Positions 16,617 through 25,947 of a stretch of DNA of 64,000 bases are shown in pieces. The position numbers and the translations under genes were made by a program. The stretch comes from Motiliproteus sediminis. Its GTDB lineage: Bacteria > Pseudomonadota > Gammaproteobacteria > Pseudomonadales > Balneatricaceae. The stretch's first letter is position 1, and each line of letters opens with the position of its first letter. Under the pieces are notes generated by a model that saw only the letters and a list, made by a program, of their open reading frames with translations, made no database searches and was not told where the DNA came from. Where the stretch lies: contig NZ_JAERQK010000003.1 in NCBI RefSeq assembly GCF_017912535.1, positions 62,001 through 126,000 on the forward strand, read 5' to 3'.

Positions 16617-18788
16617 TCAGGCGATCAGGCGGCGGAGCAGCTCCTGGGGCGGCATCGGCCGGCCGATCAGGTAACCCTGGACCTTGGGGCAACCGAGCCC
16701 TTGCAGGTAGCGAAGCTGGGCGTCCGACTCCACGCCTTCGGCAACCAGATTGAGGCCGAGGCCGCGCGCCATCGCAACGATGGCCGTGACAATAGCGTTG
16801 CGCTCATCGGCGGTGGTGATCGCGCTGATAAACGAGCGGTCCACTTTGAGGGTGTCCAGTGGCAGCCGCTGCAGATAGCTGAGGGATGAATAGCCGGTGC
16901 CGAAGTCATCGACCGCCACCCGGATTCCCTGTTCCGCCAGGGCGCGCAGCTTGCTTACTGCCTGATCCATATCCTGCATCAGCACGTTTTCGGTGATCTC
17001 CAGTTCCAGCTGGTGCGCGGCCACGCCGTGGCGTTCCAGCGTATCCAGTACATAGCGGTTGAAGTCGTTCTGCAGCAGTTCCCGCGCCGACACGTTGACC
17101 GCCAGGGTCAGGTCGCGCAAGCCGTGCCGGCTCCAGTCCGCCAGCACGCTGCAGGCATGATCCAGCACCCAGCGGCCCATGGGAGCGATCAGGCCGCTCT
17201 CTTCGGACAGTGGGATAAATTCGTCCGGCATCACCAGTCCCTGCTCCGGATGCTGCCAGCGCAGCAGGGCTTCGACGCCAGTCACCTCGCCGCTATCGAC
17301 AGCCATTTGCGGTTGAAAATGGAGGCAGAGCTGGTCTTCGTCCAGCGCCCGACGCAGGCCGTTTTCCAGGGTGAGGTGGCGGGAGTGCAGGTTTTTCATC
17401 GCCGGGTGGTAAAACTGGTAGCTGTTTTTGCCGCGCTTCTTGACCTGATACATGGCGGTGTCAGCGTGGCGGACCAGTTGATCCAGAGTCTCGCCGTCGC
17501 GGGGATAGAGAGCGATGCCGATGCTGCAGCTGGTAAACACTTCGACCCCTTCGAGCTCGATCGGCGTTTCCAGCGCCTTGAGGATCTTGTCGGCGCTGGT
17601 GGCTGCGTCCTGGTCGTTGCGAATGCCCGGCAGCAGCAGATTGAACTCGTCTCCACCGACGCGGGCGAGGGTGTCGCTTTCTCGCAGACAGCCGCGTACA
17701 CGCTGGGCGACCGATTGCAGCAGCTGGTCGCCCACCTGGTGACCGAGACTATCGTTGATCACCTTGAACCGGTCGAGGTCCAGATAGAGCACCGCCAGCC
17801 CGCCCTGATTGCGGTGGGCCTGGGCGATAGCCTGCTTGAGCCGATCGTGAAACAGGGCGCGATTGGGCAGTCGGGTGAGCAGGTCATGGGATAACTGGAA
17901 CTGCAGCTGCGCTTCAGCCTGCTTGCGAGCGCTGATGTCACGGGCGACACCGTAGGTGCCGATGAACTGCCGCTGGGGGTGCTGATCTGGGTGGCTGTAG
18001 ATTCCCATGGCGCTAAGTTCGATCACCACCGCCTCGGCGGCGGCATCATTGGCGGCGCTTGAGGGCAGCAGGCGGCACTCGATTCCATGGCTGGCGCGCA
18101 GCCCGGTACGCCGCTCGCTGAACGCAAAGCGGACCGCCTCGCGGTCATCGGGATGCACCAGCTCGCTGTAGTGACGACCGATCAGCTGGTCGGCGGGGTG
18201 GCCCAGCAGCGTGGTAACTCGCTCGTTGACGAACACGAAATGACCATCCGTGTCGAGCATGTAGATCACATCGGGGGAGTTGTTGACGAAAAAACGGTGG
18301 CGCTGTTCGGAGGCCGTCAGCTGCTGATGTATTTCGGCCATTCGCTGTTCCATCCGCTGGCGCTGCACCAGGGTATCGATGACGGTGAGCAGCTCCTCCG
18401 GCACAAAGGGTTTGCGCAGGTGCTGGCTGGCGCCCAGTTCCAGAAAGCGGCGAGCGGTGGCCGGATCGGCGCTGCTACTGATTAGCAGTAACGGAATCTG
18501 CGGCAGTATCTTGCGCAGCTGGCGCAGGGCATGCTCGTTGGCGCGGGGGTGTTGCAGATCGACCACCATCAGGTCTGCCGGCTGACGCTGGTGCAGCGCC
18601 AGTGCGCTGGCACAGTCGTTGGCGCCAAAGCAGAGGTGCTCGTAGGCCTGCAGCAGGTCGCGCAGGCTTTGGCGCAGGCGTGAATCGTCACTGATTACCA
18701 CGATGGCGGCGGCGTCTGTCGCGGCCTGTTCTGGATCCTTGTCGGCACTGGCCAGATAGCTGGTGCCGAGCCAGTTGCGCAGGGACAT
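16617..18788 (-). CDS. REC-PAS-GGDEF-EAL bifunctional c-di-GMP protein
   Basis: 723 residues. The receiver domain (about 27-145) keeps the acidic pair (ISDDSRL), phospho-Asp (MVVDLQ) and Lys (RKPF). A PAS domain follows (about 160-290: NNSPDVIYMLDTDGHFVFVNE). The GGDEF domain (about 295-460) has an intact RVGGDEF and an RESD inhibitory-site motif. The EAL domain (about 470-720) keeps EALLRW, the ENVLMQD segment, DDFGTGYSS, KVDRSF and VAEGVE, so phosphodiesterase activity is expected. The GGDEF part may synthesise c-di-GMP or bind GTP. The start ATG overlaps the stop of the upstream kinase (TGATG), which makes that kinase the probable phosphodonor. Confidence 0.93.
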   Translation of the reverse strand: MSLRNWLGTSYLASADKDPEQAATDAAAIVVISDDSRLRQSLRDLLQAYEHLCFGANDCASALALHQRQPADLMVVDLQHPRANEHALRQLRKILPQIPLLLISSSADPATARRFLELGASQHLRKPFVPEELLTVIDTLVQRQRMEQRMAEIHQQLTASEQRHRFFVNNSPDVIYMLDTDGHFVFVNERVTTLLGHPADQLIGRHYSELVHPDDREAVRFAFSERRTGLRASHGIECRLLPSSAANDAAAEAVVIELSAMGIYSHPDQHPQRQFIGTYGVARDISARKQAEAQLQFQLSHDLLTRLPNRALFHDRLKQAIAQAHRNQGGLAVLYLDLDRFKVINDSLGHQVGDQLLQSVAQRVRGCLRESDTLARVGGDEFNLLLPGIRNDQDAATSADKILKALETPIELEGVEVFTSCSIGIALYPRDGETLDQLVRHADTAMYQVKKRGKNSYQFYHPAMKNLHSRHLTLENGLRRALDEDQLCLHFQPQMAVDSGEVTGVEALLRWQHPEQGLVMPDEFIPLSEESGLIAPMGRWVLDHACSVLADWSRHGLRDLTLAVNVSARELLQNDFNRYVLDTLERHGVAAHQLELEITENVLMQDMDQAVSKLRALAEQGIRVAVDDFGTGYSSLSYLQRLPLDTLKVDRSFISAITTADERNAIVTAIVAMARGLGLNLVAEGVESDAQLRYLQGLGCPKVQGYLIGRPMPPQELLRRLIA

Positions 18789-20815
18789 CAAAACTCCTTC
18801 TCCGGCTCGGAGGGTGGGCAAGGAAGTAACAATACAAACTGGGCTCCGCCATCCAGCGGATTGCGACAGCTGATGCTGGCGCCCAGCTGGCGGCATAGAT
18901 CGGCAATGATCTGCAAACCGAGACCTCGACCGGGTTGACCAAGAGCGGGCGGTGCAGTCGCGGTGGGCAGCATGCCCTGTTCCAGCACCCTGTCGGGTAG
19001 TCCCGGGCCACTGTCGCGAATACGCAGCTCTGCATGGCGGATGCCGTTGAGATTGACTCCTGCTCGAGTGCGCAGGGTGATCTGGCCCTCGCCGGCCATC
19101 GCTTCGCAGGCGTTCTTGAGCAGGTTGGTGACGATCTGGCGTACCGGGTCGGTGGCACAGGCAAAGGGTTGCAGCGTCGGGTCCAGCTGGGTGCTGATCT
19201 GGACTCCTCCGCTGCCGCCGTCGAACAGATCGCAAAGCTGGCGAACGGTAGCATTCAGATCCAGAACCTGTTCCGGATCGGTTGAGGTTGAAGCGTCGCT
19301 ACGGAAATCCTGCAGCAGGGATTCGATCCGCGCCAGCTCGTCACGAATGGTGTTCAGTGGTGTCAGTGGCTGGTCGTTGTTTTCCAAGGTGCGTGACAGA
19401 ATCTGCAGGTAGTTGCGAGTCACGCTCAGGGGGTTGGCAATCTCGTGAACCAGCTCGGCGGCGCGGCGCTGCTGTTGTGCCTGCAGGTGATCGCGGTGGT
19501 GCTGATGGCGCTGCTCTGCAGCACGCAGTTGCCGCATCATCTGGCTGAGGTGCCGGCCTGCATAGTCAGCCCGGGCTTGCTGGTCGGGGCGGGCGAGAGT
19601 AGCACTCAGCAGCAGGGCTTCCACCCGGCCCTGGTCGTCTTGCAGCGACAGACACAGGGCGTGAGTGGTGTCGAGCAGACGCAGCAGTTGGCGGTCGATC
19701 AGCGCCGGGGTATCGGTCGAGATCCTGAGCGGCCGGGGTTGGCGCAGCGCCGCGGCGAGTTGCGAGTGTGGATGGTCGAGCGGGACCTGCAGCTGCTGCA
19801 GCAGATTCGGTGGCCATGACGATGCCGCTGCGATACGGATCTGCCGCGCGTCGGGGTACAGCAGCAGCAAAGGCTCATCCAGCAGCGCTACGGCGTGCCG
19901 ATGCAGGGCAGACCAGAGGGTGCCGCCACTGGGCGGTGGCATGCCGGGAAGCGCGGCAAACTGTTCGATATGAGCGGCTAGCTGGGAGGGCTGGAAGCTT
20001 TGTTGGGCGCGCAGGCTCTGTTGTTCGGCACCGTTCGCCCGGGCGTTGATCTTTCGCTGGAGTGCCCGCGCGGCGGCCTTGTCATATCCCAGCGCGTGAA
20101 GCAGTGGCAGCGGGTCGTCATCCGGCCCGAATCCGGGCAGCGCCAGACGGAAAATCGCGGCGGTACGAACGATCAGCGGTGCGGCGAACTGAAGCTGCCG
20201 ACTCTCCCAGAGCAGGTAGCGCAGCGCGTCTCCAGCCAGACTGGCGGGGGCCAGTTGTTGCAACCAGTCGGCGCTTGCCAGCAGGCCCGGATCCTCGCTG
20301 GCGTGGCGCTCCGGGCTGAGCTGAAACACCGATGTGGCGTCGCGGTAACCGGGGCCGAAGCGCTGAGGGTCGTGACCCAGCTGCTGCAGCCAGCCCAGGG
20401 GCAGGCAGGCCAGCGTCAGTTGTTGCTCTTGTCGCTCGGCGGCGCTCAGGGTGGCCGTCATCAGCTCGGCTGTTTGCTGAAGTCGCGCCAGGTGCCCCCA
20501 GATTCGCTGTAGAGCCGCCAATGAATCGCTGTCGGGCGGGCGGAAAAACTGCCGGCTGGCGCGCTGCCTCAGACGGGTTTGCAGGCCGTCAGTGGCTGGG
20601 TACGGCAGCTGGAGCTGAAGTTCGCCCGCGGAGTTGGCGCTGCCGTCGGTCGCCTGTTGCAGCAGATCGGCGCACAGGGCTGGGTCATGCAGCAGGGTCC
20701 GATACAGTGATGCGGGGGTTAGGGAAGATGTGACTAATTCCTGGAGCAAGGCCAGAAGCAGGTGGGGGACCGCTGGAAGTTCGCCGGTGGCGAGAAGGGA
20801 CTTTGTTGTTGGCAT
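18788..20815 (-). CDS. HDOD-like domain histidine kinase
   Basis: 675 residues, no membrane helices. The N-terminus (about 10-230) resembles an HDOD domain (GELPAVPHLLLALLQEL, then LLHDPALCADLLQQA), and the middle part (about 290-430) resembles a GAF-type sensor. The transmitter follows: H-box AAELVHEIANPLSVTRNYL (about residue 460), N-box TNLLKNACEAMAG, G1 RIRDSGPGLP and G2 GRGLGLQII, all intact. The protein is soluble and probably senses an internal cue. It is translationally coupled to the REC-PAS-GGDEF-EAL protein immediately downstream, suggesting a dedicated phosphotransfer pair controlling c-di-GMP. The GAF assignment is weaker than the rest. Confidence 0.88.
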   Translation of the reverse strand: MPTTKSLLATGELPAVPHLLLALLQELVTSSLTPASLYRTLLHDPALCADLLQQATDGSANSAGELQLQLPYPATDGLQTRLRQRASRQFFRPPDSDSLAALQRIWGHLARLQQTAELMTATLSAAERQEQQLTLACLPLGWLQQLGHDPQRFGPGYRDATSVFQLSPERHASEDPGLLASADWLQQLAPASLAGDALRYLLWESRQLQFAAPLIVRTAAIFRLALPGFGPDDDPLPLLHALGYDKAAARALQRKINARANGAEQQSLRAQQSFQPSQLAAHIEQFAALPGMPPPSGGTLWSALHRHAVALLDEPLLLLYPDARQIRIAAASSWPPNLLQQLQVPLDHPHSQLAAALRQPRPLRISTDTPALIDRQLLRLLDTTHALCLSLQDDQGRVEALLLSATLARPDQQARADYAGRHLSQMMRQLRAAEQRHQHHRDHLQAQQQRRAAELVHEIANPLSVTRNYLQILSRTLENNDQPLTPLNTIRDELARIESLLQDFRSDASTSTDPEQVLDLNATVRQLCDLFDGGSGGVQISTQLDPTLQPFACATDPVRQIVTNLLKNACEAMAGEGQITLRTRAGVNLNGIRHAELRIRDSGPGLPDRVLEQGMLPTATAPPALGQPGRGLGLQIIADLCRQLGASISCRNPLDGGAQFVLLLPCPPSEPEKEF

Positions 20816-20920
20816 GGTGATCCCGTTCTTTGCCGCAGTCTTGCATGGCCTCAGGGATCAGTCAACGCTCTGATTAGGCGTATTTTTATATAAAGCAATT
20901 GCTTATAAAGCGTGTGCCGG

Positions 20921-21199
20921 TCAGGGTAGCAGCCAGCGTAGTGCCATCAGAATAAACAGCAAGTAGGCCACCAGCGAAGAGGGAACGGCGCGGTCCGCCA
21001 GCGGGTCGTTACGTTCACGCAGGCGTCCCGCCAACACCAGCGCCGCCGAGACCGCGGCGAGCATCAGAACGATGAACAGGTAGGAATCCCATGAGCGGTG
21101 TTCGGGATACCAGCCCAACAGTGCGCTGGCCAGCCCCGCGGTGGCAAACAGCAGCGAGATACGACCAAAAATGCGTAGCAGCGAGGCGGGTAAGGTCAC
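20921..21199 (-). CDS. Small integral membrane protein, unknown function
   Basis: 92 residues with three hydrophobic helices: ISLLFATAGLASALLGWY, SYLFIVLMLAAVSAALVLAG and SLVAYLLFILMALRWLL. The GTG start at 21199 is chosen because GGAG lies exactly 6 nt upstream. Longer readings would run into the divergent helicase gene and add a proline-rich, non-hydrophobic stretch. No family is recognised. It is transcribed divergently from the DEAD-box helicase. Confidence 0.7.
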   Translation of the reverse strand: MTLPASLLRIFGRISLLFATAGLASALLGWYPEHRSWDSYLFIVLMLAAVSAALVLAGRLRERNDPLADRAVPSSLVAYLLFILMALRWLLP

Positions 21200-21349
21200 G
21201 TTAGGCTCCGGTAGCTGAACGAGGCCTTTATACCATTGCCGGGGTAATGTTGCGAGGCGGGGAGCCGGTAGGCGGTAAACAGAGTACAATAGCGCCTCTT
21301 TATCGAGCGGGCGTGGATCCGGTCGGGGTAATTCATCAGGAGCACTGAG

Positions 21350-22705
21350 TTGTTTGCCGAATATTCTCTTCATGAGCGCCTGCTAAAAGCAGTCAACAAA
21401 CTGGGTTTTGAGCAGCCTACTGAGGTCCAGCAGCAGGTCATTCCGGCTGCCCTGTCGGGTAAGGACCTGCTTGCCAGCGCAGAAACCGGCAGCGGCAAAA
21501 CTGCCGCGTACCTGTTGCCGTTGTTGCAGCGCATGGTGGCCCAGGACGCGCCGAATAGCGGTACCCGGGCTCTGATTCTGCTGCCCACGCGCGAGTTGGC
21601 GCGTCAAGTGTTGAAGCATTTCAGTGACCTGGCCGGTTTCACCCGGATCAAGGCGGGGCTGATTACCGGCGGTGTTGAGTTCAAGTTTCAGCGCGCAGAG
21701 TTGCGTAAAAACCCGGAGGTTGTGATCGCGACACCGGGACGCCTGCTGGAGCACCTGAGTGCCAACAGTCTGGATCTGGCCGATCTGGAGATGCTGGTGC
21801 TCGATGAAGCGGATCGCATGCTCGATATGGGTTTTGCCGACGATGTGATGACCATCGCCGACGCCTGCAGCAGTGTTCGTCAGACGCTGCTGCTCTCTGC
21901 TACGTTGTCGCCCAAGCGGATGGGGCAGGTGATCGACAAAGTGCTGCGCGATCCGGTGCGACTGCTGCTCAGCGGTGCCCGCGATCAGCATGCCCAGATA
22001 GCGCAACAGATCGTGCTCGCCGATGACATCAAACACAAAGAGCGCTTGCTGCGTCGTCTGCTGGAGATTGAGCAGCCTGACAAAGTGGTGGTGTTTTCCA
22101 ACACCCGAGCCGGTGCCGACAAGGTGGGTAGCCTGCTGCGTTTTCACGGTTACCGCGCCGGCGTGTTGCATGGTGACCTGACCCAGGACGAGCGCAACCG
22201 GATCATGCAACTGATGCGTCAGGGGGGGCTGCAGATTCTGGTTGCCACCGATGTGGCCGCGCGGGGGTTGGATATCAAGGGTGTGAACCTGGTCATCAAC
22301 TTCGATATGGCGCGCAGCGGTGACGAGCATGTTCACCGGGTTGGCCGCACCGGCCGGGCCGGCGAAGAGGGGTTGGCGATCAGCCTGATCAGCGCGCGCG
22401 AATGGAATCTGATGGCCAGTGTCGAGCGCTACCTGCGAATCAAGTTTGAACGCCGTGATGTGCCGGGGCTGGAAGGCAAGTACAAGGGGCCGGAAAAGCT
22501 CAAGGCTTCCGGCAAAGCGGTACGCAGCGGCAAGCGCAAGAAACCCGATCCGCGTAAAGCCAAACCCGTCGAGAAGGGCAAGCAGCGCCATCGTGATCGC
22601 AAGCAGATCGGTAAGCGTCGCACGCCGGCCACGCCGGTGGAGCAGCGTCTTGGTGATGGATTTGCGCCGCTCAAGCGGAAAAAAACGGATGACAGCGAAC
22701 CCTAG
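21350..22705 (+). CDS. DEAD-box ATP-dependent RNA helicase (SrmB/RhlE type)
   Basis: 451 residues. Q motif (FEQPTEVQQQVIP), motif I (SAETGSGKT), Ia (PTRELARQ), Ib (TPGRLLEH), II (DEAD), III (SAT), IV-V (VFSNTR, DVAARGLDI) and VI (HRVGRTGRAG) are all present. A basic C-terminal tail (about residues 375-450, rich in KRKK/RKA) should bind RNA non-specifically. It probably remodels rRNA or mRNA in ribosome assembly or decay. TTG at 21350 is taken as start because AGGAG lies about 9 nt upstream and the family sequence begins right there. The exact paralogue (SrmB versus RhlE) cannot be settled by eye. Confidence 0.94.
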   Translation: MFAEYSLHERLLKAVNKLGFEQPTEVQQQVIPAALSGKDLLASAETGSGKTAAYLLPLLQRMVAQDAPNSGTRALILLPTRELARQVLKHFSDLAGFTRIKAGLITGGVEFKFQRAELRKNPEVVIATPGRLLEHLSANSLDLADLEMLVLDEADRMLDMGFADDVMTIADACSSVRQTLLLSATLSPKRMGQVIDKVLRDPVRLLLSGARDQHAQIAQQIVLADDIKHKERLLRRLLEIEQPDKVVVFSNTRAGADKVGSLLRFHGYRAGVLHGDLTQDERNRIMQLMRQGGLQILVATDVAARGLDIKGVNLVINFDMARSGDEHVHRVGRTGRAGEEGLAISLISAREWNLMASVERYLRIKFERRDVPGLEGKYKGPEKLKASGKAVRSGKRKKPDPRKAKPVEKGKQRHRDRKQIGKRRTPATPVEQRLGDGFAPLKRKKTDDSEP

Positions 22706-22830
22706 CGATATCTGGCTGTCAATCGCAACATGTAGCAAGTAACGAGCAGCGCCAATGAATAATCCTCATTGTTGTTGTGGTTATGCTTAGCTATGCTGGC
22801 TTATTAAGACTCATTGACGAGGTACAGGTC

Positions 22831-23100
22831 ATGTTGACCTTTGAAGACTGTCTGGACTATTGCGAGCTGACGCTGGATGAGATCGACGCGGTGGCTGCGC
22901 ATGAGCACAGCTGCCGTCTGCAGGCGCTGGCGCTGGCGGGCAGTCTGGTGCAAAGTGATCAGGGGCGTAAGCAGTTGCTGCGTATTTTGGGTGAAACGCT
23001 GCTGGAAGCGCGAGTGCACAACGACCTCGCTCGTGAGCGGCAGCTGGAGCAGGTCATTGCGGCGTTTTCCGAGCGCCACAGTCAGCAACGCGCAAGCTAG
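22831..23100 (+). CDS. Small conserved helical protein, unknown function
   Basis: 89 residues, predicted largely alpha-helical, acidic at the N-terminus (MLTFEDCLDYCELTLDEIDAVAAHEH) and basic later. The ATG at 22831 is preceded by GAGG at 8 nt. An in-frame GTG at 22777 has no ribosome site. No membrane helix or metal motif is seen. It sits between the helicase and the amtB terminator and looks like an independent small gene. Function unknown. Confidence 0.6.
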   Translation: MLTFEDCLDYCELTLDEIDAVAAHEHSCRLQALALAGSLVQSDQGRKQLLRILGETLLEARVHNDLARERQLEQVIAAFSERHSQQRAS

Positions 23101-23156
23101 AGATTCAGTTCAGTCCGGCGTTGTGTCGGGCGAGGGACCTAAAGGTCCGAAAAAAA

Positions 23157-23181
23157 GGGCGGCCAAGTGGCCGCCCTTGTT
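23157..23181. terminator. Intrinsic terminator between small gene and amtB
   Basis: GGGCGGCC (23157-23164) pairs with GGCCGCCC (23169-23176) with a 4-nt loop. A run of seven A precedes it and TTGTT follows, so it should stop the leftward amtB transcript best and the rightward one moderately. Confidence 0.8.
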
Positions 23182-23196
23182 ATGTTCCGCTTATGA

Positions 23197-24483
23197 TCAG
23201 GTCAGGTTGTAGCCGGACTCTTCGTGTTCGGAAGTATCCAAACCCTGAATCTCGACCTCTTCGGTGACCCGCAGACCCACCAGTGCCCCAACCAGTTTGA
23301 GGATGATCCAGGTGACCACCGCCGTGTAAGCGAAAGTGGCGACGATGCCAACCAGCTGTACGTAGACCTGGCCGCCCATGGTTTCAATACCATCGGCAAA
23401 GCCGAAGCCGCTGAACACGCCCAGACTGGTGCTGGAGAACACCCCGGCCATCAGGGTACCCAGAATGCCGCCAACGCCGTGCACTGGCATGACGTCCAAG
23501 GAGTCGTCGATCTTGAGGGTGCGCTTGATGTATTGGGTGGCAAAAAAGCAGATCCCCCCCGCCAGGATGCCGATCACCAGTGCTCCGCCGGGACCGACAA
23601 AACCGGAAGCCGGGGTAATGGTGCCAAGGCCTGCGACCATGCCGGTAATCGCGCCGAGCAGGCTCGGTTTGCCGAATTTGGCCCATTCGATGAACGACCA
23701 GACCAGCACCCCGGCGGCGGCGGAGATGTGGGTCACCAGCATCGCCATGGCCGCATCGCCGTTGGCAGCCAGGGCGCTACCGCCGTTGAAACCGTACCAG
23801 CCCACCCAGAGCATGCCGGCACCGGCGGCCGACATGGTCAGGTTGTGCGGCGGCATGGCGGTGGTGGGGAAGCCCTTGCGTGGACCGAGAACGATGGCCG
23901 CTACCAGCGCGGCCACACCGGCGGTAATGTGCACCACGGTGCCGCCGGCAAAGTCGTACAGGCCCATCTGGCCCAGCCAGCCGCCGCCCCACACCCAGTG
24001 GGTTACCGGCGCATAGACCAGCACCAGCCAGATGCAGCTGAACAGCAGCATGGCGCTGAACTTCATCCGTTCCGCAAAGCCACCGATAACCAGCGCCGGG
24101 GTGATGATGGCGAAGGTCATCTGGAACAGCATAAACAGCGGCTCGGGAATATCACCGGCCAACGTGTCCTTGCCGATACCGGCCATCATCACCTTGCTGA
24201 AGTCGCCGATCCAGGCGTTGCCCTCACCAAAGGCCAGGCTGTAGCCGAAGATCAGCCAGATGATTGAAGCGGCGCCGGCGATGGCGAAGCATTGCATCAG
24301 CACCGAAAGCACGTTCTTGGAACGCACCAGGCCACCGTAGAAAAACGCCAGACCCGGCAGGGTCATGAACAGCACCAGCGCGGTGGAGGTTAGAATCCAG
24401 GCGGTGTTGGCACCGTTAAGTTCGTCGGCGCTCGCCAGGCCCGGCAGCATGGCCAAGCCGATCAGTACGAGTTTTTTCAGCAT
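23197..24483 (-). CDS. amtB: Ammonium transporter
   Basis: 428 residues including an N-terminal signal sequence (MLKKLVLIGLAMLPGLASAD), then eleven membrane helices of the Amt/Rh family. The pore twin histidines appear in GGTVVHITAGVAAL and MPVHGVGGILG, and the family motif FYGGLVRSKNVLSVLMQ is present near the start. The inner-membrane channel imports ammonium at low external nitrogen. It lies 32 nt downstream of glnK in the classical glnK-amtB operon; GlnK docks on AmtB to block it when nitrogen is plentiful. Control comes from the sigma-54 promoter upstream of glnK. Confidence 0.97.
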   Translation of the reverse strand: MLKKLVLIGLAMLPGLASADELNGANTAWILTSTALVLFMTLPGLAFFYGGLVRSKNVLSVLMQCFAIAGAASIIWLIFGYSLAFGEGNAWIGDFSKVMMAGIGKDTLAGDIPEPLFMLFQMTFAIITPALVIGGFAERMKFSAMLLFSCIWLVLVYAPVTHWVWGGGWLGQMGLYDFAGGTVVHITAGVAALVAAIVLGPRKGFPTTAMPPHNLTMSAAGAGMLWVGWYGFNGGSALAANGDAAMAMLVTHISAAAGVLVWSFIEWAKFGKPSLLGAITGMVAGLGTITPASGFVGPGGALVIGILAGGICFFATQYIKRTLKIDDSLDVMPVHGVGGILGTLMAGVFSSTSLGVFSGFGFADGIETMGGQVYVQLVGIVATFAYTAVVTWIILKLVGALVGLRVTEEVEIQGLDTSEHEESGYNLT

Positions 24484-24515
24484 CGTCGGGTTCCGGTAGT
24501 CGTTGATTTAAGCAG

Positions 24516-24860
<345 letters not shown>

Positions 24861-24922
24861 TCACTCCTTTAGTGCAGAGCGGGCGAACATCCCCGGTTCT
24901 GTTAATGAATGAGCGATGCAAG

Positions 24923-24938
24923 AGCAGTTTTCGTGCCA
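24923..24938 (-). promoter_or_regulatory. Sigma-54 (-24/-12) promoter of glnK-amtB
   Basis: Minus strand reads TGGCACG AAAA CTGC T at 24938-24923, matching the consensus TGGCACG-N4-TTGC at all but one base. The predicted start is near 24912, about 58 nt before the GTG of glnK. Nitrogen control by NtrC is the established mode for this operon. Confidence 0.88.
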
Positions 24939-25011
24939 TATTTTGGTGCCATTAAAAAACAAATGGTTATGTCTGTTCTGGGCGCTATTGGGGCGCTTTA
25001 GTGCAAATCGG

Positions 25012-25039
25012 TGGTGCGTCGGCTTGATAAGGCGCACCA
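25012..25039. promoter_or_regulatory. Candidate NtrC enhancer (inverted repeat)
   Basis: TGGTGCG (25012-25018) and CGCACCA (25033-25039) form a perfect 7-bp inverted repeat with a 14-nt spacer, centred about 110 bp upstream of the predicted glnK start. The half-sites resemble the NtrC consensus GCACCA...TGGTGC, but the arms point the opposite way and the spacer is longer than the usual 3 nt. The rest of the 24855-25196 gap shows no gene. Confidence 0.45.
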
Positions 25040-25196
25040 AAAAGATGCGTGCGGTCCTGATTAGTGCGCGCGCATGCGGTCTTGTGGATAACCCCGCGGC
25101 GGCTAAGTTGAAGCGGGAAGCCGGAGGTGCCGAGTGGTTGACATAACGCAACGGTCGCCACCATGCTTGCACTACAACCATCACAGGATTATCGCA

Positions 25197-25514
25197 ATGG
25201 ATCAGGACACCCAAACCCGCCTTGAAGCGGCCGCGTTTCGCGGTCTGGTCGCCCACCTGCAAAAACGCACCGACGTACAGAATATCGATCTGATGAACCT
25301 TGCCGGTTTTTGTCGCAACTGTTTGTCCAAGTGGTATCTGGCCGCCGCTAAAGCGGAGGGCGTCGCAATGGATTACGACCAGGCGCTGGAGCGTATTTAT
25401 GGCATGAGCTACGCCGACTGGAAGGCCAATTATCAGGGTAAGGCCAGTGCCGAACAGCTGGAGACCTTTGAAGCCACCAAACCCTTGCACGCCGAGATCA
25501 GTGGCCACAACTGA
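25197..25514 (+). CDS. DUF1244 family protein
   Basis: 105 residues. FRGLVAHLQKRTDVQNIDLMNLAGFCRNCLSKWYLAAA is the signature of DUF1244 (COG3492), with a conserved CRNC cysteine pair and HLQKR. The fold is a small helical bundle; function is unknown. ATG at 25197 has AGGA 9 nt upstream. The end overlaps the next gene by 14 nt, so the two are probably translated together. Confidence 0.88.
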   Translation: MDQDTQTRLEAAAFRGLVAHLQKRTDVQNIDLMNLAGFCRNCLSKWYLAAAKAEGVAMDYDQALERIYGMSYADWKANYQGKASAEQLETFEATKPLHAEISGHN

Positions 25515-25938
25515 ACCGTCTGGGCCGTCGCTGCGGCCGCAGGCGCAACCTCCGCTATCGCACGCGCATCACCCTCTGACACGTGGGTTGCTGACCGGTC
25601 TCGGCTTGTTGTGCGTGGTGTTGGGCGTTATCGGTATTGTGTTGCCCTTGCTGCCAACCACGCCGTTCCTGTTGCTGGCGGCGGCCTGCTTTGCCCGTTC
25701 TTCACCCCGTTTTCATGCCTGGTTGCTGGGGCATCGCTGGTTCGGTCCGCCAATCCGTGACTGGCAAGAGCAGCGGGCAATTCGGCCAAGGGTCAAGTGG
25801 CGGGCAACGGTGCTGGTGTTGGCTACGTTTTCGGTGTCGTTGCTGTTGATCCAGCAGTTGTGGGTCAAAGGGTTGTTGTTGCTGATGATGACAGCACTGC
25901 TGCTGTTCATCTGGCGTACCAGCGATGGTGACTATTAA
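25501..25938 (+). CDS. YbaN/DUF454 family inner membrane protein
   Basis: 145 residues. The conserved core LGVIGIVLPLLPTTPFLLLAAACFARSSPRFHAWLLGHRWFGPPIRDW is DUF454, and three to four membrane segments are visible (residues about 33-65, 100-140). GTG at 25501 is the likely start because it gives a family-sized protein overlapping the DUF1244 gene. Upstream codons are proline-rich and unconserved, though an earlier start cannot be excluded. Convergent with the EamA transporter. Function unknown. Confidence 0.82.
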   Translation: MATTEPSGPSLRPQAQPPLSHAHHPLTRGLLTGLGLLCVVLGVIGIVLPLLPTTPFLLLAAACFARSSPRFHAWLLGHRWFGPPIRDWQEQRAIRPRVKWRATVLVLATFSVSLLLIQQLWVKGLLLLMMTALLLFIWRTSDGDY

Positions 25939-25947
25939 CCCACCGGG

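Noticed and set aside
21383-22738. A 451-codon open frame antisense to the RNA helicase
   Set aside because: Helicase motifs on the plus strand are unambiguous; the opposite frame is a codon-bias shadow.
24944-24960. Second TGGCACC next to the glnK -24/-12 element
   Set aside because: No GC at the proper -12 distance, so it is not a second promoter.
24916-25146. A 76-codon open frame between glnK and DUF1244
   Set aside because: It overlaps the sigma-54 promoter and the inverted repeat, has no ribosome site and no recognisable sequence.
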